A DNA stretch of 58,987 bases, from contig JAHJKP010000024.1 in the NCBI GenBank assembly GCA_018821985.1, positions 1-58,987 on the forward strand, read 5' to 3'. Below the pieces are notes generated by a model. The model was not told where the DNA came from, made no database searches, and worked only from the letters and a program-made list of their open reading frames with translations. Numbering within the stretch: the first letter of the stretch is position 1; the number at the start of each line of letters is the position of its first letter. Shown one piece after another: positions 53,200-58,987 of this stretch. This DNA comes from Pseudomonadota bacterium. GTDB lineage: Bacteria > Desulfobacterota > Desulfobulbia > Desulfobulbales > Desulfocapsaceae. The translations under genes were made by a program, and so were the position numbers.

Positions 53200-53243
53200 T
53201 TGTCAGCTAACTACTACGTTTGCATAAAGGAGATGTGCCTAAC

Positions 53244-54581
53244 ATGAAGAAGTTATTATTAATATGTATGTTTGTCCTTGCCATTCTGCCGGTGTTGACC
53301 CGGTCAGCCATTGCTGCCGGCGGTCCTCCTGCGGATATCCTTAAAGGCGTGATTACGGAAGTGAATGCCGCAGATCGTACCGTTGTCTTCGAGAAGGGTG
53401 CCACCAAGGAGCGCTTGACCCTCGCCCTGCCCGCGGAGATGAAGCCCGAGGAGGTAAGGCTGCACAAGAAGGTCCTGGTCAACCTCGATAAACATGCCTC
53501 CGCGCCTAATGTGATCAAGGATATCTCCATTATGTTCATGGATATGACCCTGAGCAAGCTTCTGGCCTTGCTGGCCATTGGCGGCATCGGCGGATTGCTG
53601 AGCGGCTTCATCGGTTCAGGAGGCGCCTTTGTCATGACTCCGGCCATGATGTCCTTAGGTGTACCAGGTGCGGTGGCGGTGGCCAGTAACATGTGCCACA
53701 AGTTTCCCAAGGCCATGGTCGGCGCCTATAAGCGCTGGAAATACGGGCAGGCGGATGTCAAGCTTGGTCTGGTCATGGCCGCTACCGCCATTATCGGTGT
53801 GCAGATCGGGATCACGATCCAGAAGTATATTCTGAAGATGTTTGGCGGTGCGGGCTCGAACCTCTATATCAGTGCTGTTTTCATGTTTGTCCTTGTCTTT
53901 GTCGGCGGTTATGTTTTCCTGGATGCCTTGAAACTGGCCAAGGGTGGTGGTGAGGCCAAGGTGGGGAAACTGGCCCTGCGTATGCAGAAGATCAATATCC
54001 CACCCATGATACACTTCAAGACTGCCAATGTCACCATCTCTGCCTGGGTCACTGTTCCCGTTGGTGTCCTTACCGGCATGCTGGCAGCCACAATCGCCGT
54101 GGGTGGCTTTGTTGGTGTCCCCGGCATGATCTATGTAGTGGGTGTCTCGGCTGTAGTGGCCAGCGCCACGGAGCTGATCATCGCCTTTGTCATGGGCGCC
54201 TGGGGTTCTGTCCAGTGGGGGCTCAGCGGTTTGATTGATATCCGCCTGTCTCTGCTGCTCCTGGCCACCTCCCTCATCGGCGTGCAGCTCGGCGCCCTGG
54301 GTACTACCTATGTTAAAGATTATATTATTAAAGTAGTTATGGCCACCACCATGCTTATTGTGGCGGTCAGCCGTGGCGTGAAGGTTCCCGGTTATCTTGC
54401 TGATCTTGAACTGATTCAACCGATTGCCCCAAGCACCATCGCCGTGCTGGAAAGCATCAGCTTCTGGTCCCTGCTTCTTGCCCTTGGTTCTGCTGGTCTG
54501 ATTATTGTTGTGGCCATGATTAAGGGGATGAGCGCTGACCGGAGAAGTAAAAGCACAGTTACGGGAGTCCAACATGGCTAA
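53244..54581 (+). CDS. TSUP-family transporter with N-terminal extracytoplasmic domain
   Basis: A 445-residue protein. A signal peptide (about 1-26: KKLLLICMFVLAILPVLTRSAIA) is followed by a small strand-rich domain (about 30-95: ADILKGVITEVNAADRTVVFEKGATKERLTLALP), then about eight TSUP helices (about 105-430) with IGGIGGLLSGFIGSGGAFVMTPAMMSLG and GVLTGMLAATIAVGGFVGVPGMIYV. The added domain is reminiscent of the periplasmic domain on the split TSUP gene at 9169 in concept, not in sequence. It overlaps the tandem Usp gene by eight bases, which shows tight coupling. Transport of a sulfur anion is likely; direction is unknown. Confidence 0.86.
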   Translation: MKKLLLICMFVLAILPVLTRSAIAAGGPPADILKGVITEVNAADRTVVFEKGATKERLTLALPAEMKPEEVRLHKKVLVNLDKHASAPNVIKDISIMFMDMTLSKLLALLAIGGIGGLLSGFIGSGGAFVMTPAMMSLGVPGAVAVASNMCHKFPKAMVGAYKRWKYGQADVKLGLVMAATAIIGVQIGITIQKYILKMFGGAGSNLYISAVFMFVLVFVGGYVFLDALKLAKGGGEAKVGKLALRMQKINIPPMIHFKTANVTISAWVTVPVGVLTGMLAATIAVGGFVGVPGMIYVVGVSAVVASATELIIAFVMGAWGSVQWGLSGLIDIRLSLLLLATSLIGVQLGALGTTYVKDYIIKVVMATTMLIVAVSRGVKVPGYLADLELIQPIAPSTIAVLESISFWSLLLALGSAGLIIVVAMIKGMSADRRSKSTVTGVQHG

Positions 54582-55425
54582 ATATCGGAAGATCCTGGTG
54601 GCCTATGACGGGTCGCCCTCTGCTAAAAATGCCCTGTCCCTGGCAGGGAAACTTGCCAGGGATGACAAGAGCTGGATCAAGGTGCTGGCTGTGGTGCCAA
54701 GGTATGAGGGCGATCTTGATCTAATCGGTGTCTCCAATATCCAAGAGACGATTGCCGGACCGGGCGAGCGTTTGTTGGAGGAGGCCCGGCAGATTGCTGA
54801 CAGTGAAGATCTCCATATTCTGACCAATCTGCAACAGGGCGAGCCGTATGAGCAGATCGTACATGTCGCAGATGATGAAAATTGTGACCTGATTATCATG
54901 GGCCGCCGGGGCATCAACAATTTGGACCGTGAACTCATGGGCAGTGTCACCGCGAGGGTTATCGGGCATACGAGCAGAGATGTCCTGGTGATTCCCGAAG
55001 AGAATACTCTGGACTGGGGAAATATCATGCTGGCAACGGATGGGTCGGTGTCCTGTGATAATGCACTGGCCAGGTCACTGGAGATTGCGCAGGAGCGAGG
55101 CTCAAAACTTGCTGCCGTTTCTGTGGTCTATACCAATGATGAGTTTTATGCCTTGGGCCAGACGGTTGTGCAAAGTATGTATCAGGAAGCAGACAAGGTG
55201 CTGGCCAAGGTGAAGAGCTGGGCCGGTGATCTTGGGGTGCAGGCGGAGCTGTTTGTCAGAGATGGCGAGCCTCATCAGGCCATTGTGAATCTGGCAACGG
55301 AACGTGCTACTGATCTTATAGTTATCGGTTCCCATGGGCGGAAGGGCTTGACCCGACTGCTCATGGGCAGTGTCACTGAACGGGTGATTGGCTATGCCAA
55401 TTGTCCGGTTCTGGTCTGTCATTAA
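54574..55425 (+). CDS. universal stress protein with two Usp domains
   Basis: A 283-residue tandem Usp protein. The first domain (about 1-140) starts KYRKILVAYDGSPSAKNALSLAGKLA and contains IIMGRRGINNLDRELMGSVTARVIGHTSRDVLVIP. The second (about 148-283) starts NIMLATDGSVSCDNALARSLEIA and ends LIVIGSHGRKGLTRLLMGSVTERVIGYANCPVLVCH. Both carry the ATP-binding G-x2-G-x9-G(S/T) signature (GRRGINNLDRELMGS and GSHGRKGLTRLLMGS). It is translationally coupled to the TSUP gene and probably senses or buffers nucleotide or stress signals for that transporter. It is followed by a long inverted repeat. Confidence 0.9.
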   Translation: MAKYRKILVAYDGSPSAKNALSLAGKLARDDKSWIKVLAVVPRYEGDLDLIGVSNIQETIAGPGERLLEEARQIADSEDLHILTNLQQGEPYEQIVHVADDENCDLIIMGRRGINNLDRELMGSVTARVIGHTSRDVLVIPEENTLDWGNIMLATDGSVSCDNALARSLEIAQERGSKLAAVSVVYTNDEFYALGQTVVQSMYQEADKVLAKVKSWAGDLGVQAELFVRDGEPHQAIVNLATERATDLIVIGSHGRKGLTRLLMGSVTERVIGYANCPVLVCH

Positions 55426-55477
55426 TGGCAGTGTAAGTTCAATATTCTTTTGTTTGAATTTTTTTGTTGTCTGCGAA

Positions 55478-55536
55478 AAGACGCAACAGCCCGTTTCGTT
55501 CTCCATCTGGAGCATCGAAACGGGCTGTTGCGTCTT
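55478..55536. terminator. 21-bp perfect inverted repeat between convergent genes
   Basis: The arms 55478-55498 and 55516-55536 are exact reverse complements over 21 bases (they begin AAGACGCAACAGCCCG). The 17-base loop itself contains CTCCA-TC-TGGAG. It is unusually long for a simple terminator. It lies between the tandem Usp gene and the minus-strand 79-residue gene and is probably a shared transcription stop, or possibly the relic of a small mobile repeat. Confidence 0.75.
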
Positions 55537-55596
55537 GTATCTGTCTCAGGCAGACAGCGTCTCTCTTTCCCCTTCCACGAATCGGATCTGGACAGC

Positions 55597-55836
55597 TTAT
55601 TTGTTTGTTCTGTCAGTTTCGATGGGGCATGGTTCCCCTGCCTCAGCAAAAGCGCTGCAGGCCATAGTGTTTTCGATCGACTCCAGCGTTGACTTCCCCT
55701 GCCCTTCAGCAGCCTCTGATGAGGTGGGTTCTTTGTCAATGTTAGTGATGGGGCATGGTTCGCCTGCCTCGGCAAAGGCGATGCAGGCCATAGTATCTTC
55801 CACTTTGTCATTCAATGTTTTTTTTGTTTCACTCAT
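55597..55836 (-). CDS. 79-residue protein with two FAEAGE repeats
   Basis: A small acidic protein with an AGGAG site eight bases before its ATG. It is built from a twice-repeated unit, VEDTMACIAFAEAGEPCPI (about 12-30) and IENTMACSAFAEAGEPCPI (about 54-72), joined by a polar linker. No membrane helix or signal is present. The unit is shared, with fewer identical residues, with the N-terminus of the Usp-like protein at 52316 (LEKSMAAVSFAEAGEVETA). Two cysteines per repeat (MAC and PCP) could bind a metal or form disulfides. I do not recognise the family. It sits at the far end of the TSUP / two-component locus and reads toward it. Confidence 0.72.
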   Translation of the reverse strand: MSETKKTLNDKVEDTMACIAFAEAGEPCPITNIDKEPTSSEAAEGQGKSTLESIENTMACSAFAEAGEPCPIETDRTNK

Positions 55837-56106
55837 GGCTCTCTCTCCTGTGCAGTTGATGTGCTACGTCTTTTCCCCTCTTTCGATCAACCATTCACTC
55901 CAGTGTCCCTCTTCTTCTTTTTTGGAATCTGACTTAGATTATAATAAAGCATAGCATTTAAAATTAAGAAAAGACAATGCTGTTCTTCTGTTGTTTTTGA
56001 TGGAGATTGGTGTACAATTGGGTAGTGAGTTTGTGGTAGAAATATATTGTAATAATTGTATGTTATGTCGTTTTTTTTATTGATAAATAAAGGATGATTC
56101 TATTTC
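55837..56106. promoter_or_regulatory. divergent region upstream of the carbonic anhydrase gene
   Basis: This 270-base region should hold promoters for the FAEAGE protein (leftward) and the carbonic anhydrase (rightward). It becomes very AT-rich from 55950 on. No sigma-54 element or GTTGC dyad is present here. Confidence 0.4.
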
Positions 56107-56736
56107 ATGAAAGTGCTTAAAAATCTTTTCGACAACAATAAAATATGGGCCGCCACTATTAAAAAGTCTGATCCTGAGTTCTTCACCAAACTGGCCAGGC
56201 AGCAGCGTCCGGAATACTTATGGATTGGCTGTGCCGACAGTCGGGTTCCTGCCAATGAGATTGTCAATATGTTGCCGGGCGAGATCTTTGTGCATCGCAA
56301 TATTGCCAATGTGGTGGTGCATACCGATCTGAATTGTTTGTCGGTGATTCAGTATGCGGTGGAGGTGCTGAAAGTGAAACATATCATTGTCTGCGGCCAT
56401 TACGATTGCGGCGGCATAACTGCTGCCATGGAAAACTGCGAGCATGGTCTTATTGACAACTGGCTGCGTCATATCAAGGATGTGTACCGGTTTCACAAAA
56501 AAGAGGTTGACGCCGTGGCGAATGAAAAAGACAGGCTTGATCTCCTATGTGAACTCAACGTCATAGAACAGGTCGCCAATGTCTGCCATACCACCATGGT
56601 TCAGAATGTTTGGGCCTCAGGCAGGGACCTGGCCGTCCATGGCTGGATTTACCGGGTCAGCGACGGTATTCTGAAAGATCTTGGCGTCTGTACCACCGCT
56701 ATTCATGAAATCTCGAAGATCCAGCGCATTGTCTGA
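56107..56736 (+). CDS. can: beta-class carbonic anhydrase
   Basis: A 209-residue zinc enzyme: RPEYLWIGCADSRVPANEIVNMLPGEIFVHRNIANVV carries the first zinc cysteine and the Asp-Arg dyad (CADSR), and HIIVCGHYDCGGITAAM the zinc His and second Cys. The C-terminal WIYRVSDGILKDLGV closes the usual Can fold. It is of the E. coli Can type (about 220 residues). It interconverts CO2 and bicarbonate, which may serve carbon fixation or the neighbouring hydrogenase/formate complex. It stands alone and converges with the HyfB-like gene. Confidence 0.94.
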   Translation: MKVLKNLFDNNKIWAATIKKSDPEFFTKLARQQRPEYLWIGCADSRVPANEIVNMLPGEIFVHRNIANVVVHTDLNCLSVIQYAVEVLKVKHIIVCGHYDCGGITAAMENCEHGLIDNWLRHIKDVYRFHKKEVDAVANEKDRLDLLCELNVIEQVANVCHTTMVQNVWASGRDLAVHGWIYRVSDGILKDLGVCTTAIHEISKIQRIV

Positions 56737-56777
56737 TTCTTCTACTTCAGGAGAATGAAGCCGATTGGTACGTTTTT

Positions 56778-58814
56778 TTATAGCAACCAGATCAGCAGCA
56801 GACAGAGGGTCAGGGCGCAATAGAGCAGATAGACATGCATCCGGCCCTGGTGGAAAAGGGCACGGATCCAGAAGGCCGCCCTGGTCAGGGTGCGGCAGGT
56901 GGGATAGATCAAACGATCAAGGATAAGATCAGGGGTATGATCAGTAAAATGAGTTAGCGTTGGGAAAAAACCAATGGCCCGTCCTTCGGAGACACTGCTC
57001 CATAAGCCCCAGCGGAAGAGGCGGACAAGCTGTTCGGCAAAGGAGGCGGCAGTGTATTGCATCCTGGCTGTCCCTTTGATATAGCCGCAACTCCAGGTAA
57101 CGGGACGCTGCTGATAGTGATCTTCCCGAAAGGATCTTTGCCAGTACCAAACTGCCCCGCAGGTTCCCAGCAACAGGAGAGCACCGAGACTGATCCAGGT
57201 CACCGGCACCAGGGTGGTGATCAATGATGCGTGAGCGGATACCGCTCCGAGCCAGGAGTCAACTCCTTCCTGTAACAGGGGGACAATGGCCCAGGGCATC
57301 AGGCCGATGGCCAGACAAATCAGGAAAATCACCGCCATAGGCAGGAGCATGGTGGAAGGCGCTTCCTGCGGCGGGATCGGGAAATCCTGGCGTGCAGTTC
57401 CTAAAAAAGTGATGCCGAAGGCCTTGACAAAACAGGCCAGGGCCAGGGTTCCGGTCATGGCCAGGGCCGGGACAGCCAGCACTGCCAGGGAAAACGGAAA
57501 AATCGCACCGACCGTCTGGCTGTGCAGCAGACCCAAGTAAATCAACCATTCACTGACAAAACCGTTAAGCGGCGGCAGCCCGCAGATGGCCATCGCCCCG
57601 CCCAGAAAGAAAAAGGCGGTGTACGGCATGGTCCGCAATAGCCCCCCGTACTGATCGATCATTCTCGTGCCGGTGGCATGGATCACCGAACCTGCACCGA
57701 AAAAAAGCAGGGACTTGAACAGGCCATGGTTGACGACATGGAGCAGAGCCCCGGCCAGACCAAGGGCCATCAGAGCCGGGTGGTGAGAACTCCGCCCCAG
57801 CAGGGAGCAACCGAGACCAATGAGGATAATGCCGATATTTTCAACGCTGTGATAGGCGAGCAGACGCTTGATATCATGCTGGGCCAAGGCAAAGACCACC
57901 CCCATGATGGCCGAAATCACCCCCAGCGCCAGGATGAGCCACCCCCACCAGGCAGGCGGGATGAGGTAAAAACTGGTGATGCGCACCAGACCGTAAATCC
58001 CCATCTTGATCATCACGCCACTCATAAAGGCGGAGACATGGCTGGGGGCATTGGCATGGGCGGCCGGCAGCCAGAAGTGGAGCGGCATCATCCCCGCCTT
58101 CATCCCGAAACCAAACAGACCGAGGAGGAAGACCGCGCCGGCGTTGACCGTTGCCCCCTGCAAGGTCGAGGCTCGCGGGAAATCCAGGCTGCCATTGCTG
58201 TCCGCCAGCAGGATGAACATGGCAAAGAGGGCCAGGGTCCCGGCATGGGTGGCCACCAGATAGACGTAGGCGGCGCGGCGAGATGACTCTTCTTTTTGTT
58301 CGGTGAGGATCAGGAAAAAACAGCTGAGGGCCATGATCTCCCAGGCCATCAGGAAGAGGAGACCATTGCGGGAGACCGGCACGAGGAGAATGGAGGCACC
58401 GAGCAGACCGTAGAAGAAACGCACCCTGCCCGCTTTGGTGCCAGCTTTGGCCTGGGGCATATAGCCAAGGCCGTAGATACCCCCCATGCCCAAAATGACC
58501 AGGGCCGGCAGGAGAAAGATTACGGCAATCCCATCCAGTTCCAGGACAAACTGACCGGCGGGATGGGCCCATTCCAGGACCAGCAGGGGCGAAGGCGACT
58601 GCCAGACAGCGGCCAGCGTAGCGACCAGGGCCAGAGTGACCCCCGACAAGAGCAGGATGAGCGAAGACATCTCGCCCCACCGGCCCCGGCAGTCGCTGCC
58701 CCGAGACGGCCCGGTGTCGTCCGGCCCGGGGAGAGATGATGAGCAACCGCAGGCCAGGGCCGGTAGGCCGGAACAGGATATCAGGATAAGGGCAGCAAGA
58801 AAAAGTTCAGCCAT
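56778..58814 (-). CDS. hydrogenase-4 / formate hydrogenlyase membrane subunit (HyfB/HycC-like)
   Basis: A 678-residue polytopic protein with about 16 helices of the NuoL/MrpA-like antiporter family. GMKAGMMPLHFWLPAAHANAPSHVSAFMSGVMIKMGIYGLVRI contains the conserved proton-channel lysine and histidines, and HDIKRLLAYHSVENIGIILIGLG the second signature. The long C-terminal extension (about 530-678), with SFAEQLVRLFRWGLWSSV and two final helices, is typical of HyfB/HycC rather than NuoL. In the family it couples a [NiFe] hydrogenase or formate oxidation to ion transport. GGAGGGGG precedes the ATG. The gene upstream (58833-) is the electron-transfer small subunit. Confidence 0.88.
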   Translation of the reverse strand: MAELFLAALILISCSGLPALACGCSSSLPGPDDTGPSRGSDCRGRWGEMSSLILLLSGVTLALVATLAAVWQSPSPLLVLEWAHPAGQFVLELDGIAVIFLLPALVILGMGGIYGLGYMPQAKAGTKAGRVRFFYGLLGASILLVPVSRNGLLFLMAWEIMALSCFFLILTEQKEESSRRAAYVYLVATHAGTLALFAMFILLADSNGSLDFPRASTLQGATVNAGAVFLLGLFGFGMKAGMMPLHFWLPAAHANAPSHVSAFMSGVMIKMGIYGLVRITSFYLIPPAWWGWLILALGVISAIMGVVFALAQHDIKRLLAYHSVENIGIILIGLGCSLLGRSSHHPALMALGLAGALLHVVNHGLFKSLLFFGAGSVIHATGTRMIDQYGGLLRTMPYTAFFFLGGAMAICGLPPLNGFVSEWLIYLGLLHSQTVGAIFPFSLAVLAVPALAMTGTLALACFVKAFGITFLGTARQDFPIPPQEAPSTMLLPMAVIFLICLAIGLMPWAIVPLLQEGVDSWLGAVSAHASLITTLVPVTWISLGALLLLGTCGAVWYWQRSFREDHYQQRPVTWSCGYIKGTARMQYTAASFAEQLVRLFRWGLWSSVSEGRAIGFFPTLTHFTDHTPDLILDRLIYPTCRTLTRAAFWIRALFHQGRMHVYLLYCALTLCLLLIWLL

Positions 58815-58832
58815 ATCCTCAGCCCCCTCCGT

Positions 58833-58987
58833 TACCTTCTGCCGAGCAGGCGCAGCAGGCCATCAAGGATGGTGTAGGGATGCGGCGGACAGCCGGGGAC
58901 ATAGAGGTCCACCGGCAGCAGGGTGTCAACCCCCTGATTGATTTCGCTGCTGTCGACAAAAGGGCCGCCGTTGACCCCGCAGGCCCC
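58833..58987 (-). CDS. NuoB/HycG-like [4Fe-4S] small subunit (3' end only)
   Basis: The last 51 codons of a gene that runs off the right edge. They read [20 protein letters not shown], then [31 protein letters not shown] and stop. The [12 protein letters not shown] block, with a [4Fe-4S] cysteine, is diagnostic of NuoB and hydrogenase small subunits of the group-4 type. It is 18 bases upstream of the HyfB-like gene on the same strand, so the two belong to one complex I-like hydrogenase operon. The N-terminal two-thirds lie outside the window. Confidence 0.88.

Noticed and set aside
55422-55811. 129-codon frame antisense/alternate to the FAEAGE gene
   Set aside because: It is a shadow of the repeated DNA of the 79-residue gene and runs through the long inverted repeat.

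Overview
The window looks like a chromosomal segment of a sulfur-metabolising deltaproteobacterium, probably of the Desulfobulbales / Desulfocapsa type. This is inferred from protein flavour only: several TSUP (TauE/SafE-like) anion transporters, a DsrE-family protein, sigma-54 two-component control, a hydrogenase-4-type membrane subunit and an apparent selenoprotein. No rRNA or other taxonomic marker is present.

Layout. 1-4036: a MORN-repeat protein and three type II secretion genes (gspF on the minus strand; gspA and gspB on the plus strand). 4053-8470: a tightly spaced plus-strand anion-export run of chrA, a small BFD-like [2Fe-2S] protein with an in-frame UGA and a bacterial SECIS-like hairpin, a TSUP transporter, an MFS transporter, crcB and a DUF190 gene. 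8752-10431: a TSUP transporter split over two genes, with a periplasmic domain on the first half and a sigma-54 promoter upstream. 10994-13718: two DUF1538 membrane proteins, a P-II-like protein, a CBS protein and a broken HD-GYP gene. 13936-20556: YjbQ and YchJ family proteins, a four-gene peptide-ligase-like operon (C39-like, RimK-like ATP-grasp, GCS2, N-formylglutamate amidohydrolase) and a 37-residue membrane peptide. 20580-21960: scraps of an IS3-type element on opposite strands around a broken lipoprotein gene.

22268-29872: a 7.6 kb integrative element inserted into tRNA-Arg(TCT), bounded by 51-bp perfect repeats. It carries a tyrosine integrase, an AlpA-like regulator, a PrimPol/DUF3987 replication protein, iteron-like repeats, a folded RNA candidate and a zinc-ribbon membrane protein, but no capsid or conjugation genes. 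30003-46902: mostly housekeeping genes (SNF2 helicase, PpiD-like isomerase, decayed MocR regulator, PurL, ArsA-like ATPase, Sel1 protein, DsrE protein, FolA, DEAD-box helicase, PpnP).

47442-55836: a second transport and stress locus. A TSUP gene and a small membrane partner lie on one side of a minus-strand histidine kinase / sigma-54 activator pair. A Usp-like gene, a small membrane protein, a second TSUP gene and a tandem Usp gene lie on the other side. Palindromes of the form GTTGC-N5/6-GCAAC occur upstream of both transporter groups, and a well-formed -24/-12 promoter precedes the second, so the pair probably controls both. A short FAEAGE peptide motif occurs at the N-terminus of the first Usp-like protein and twice in a 79-residue protein at the end of the locus. 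56107-58987: beta-carbonic anhydrase, a HyfB/NuoL-like hydrogenase membrane subunit, and the end of a NuoB/HycG-like small subunit running off the window.
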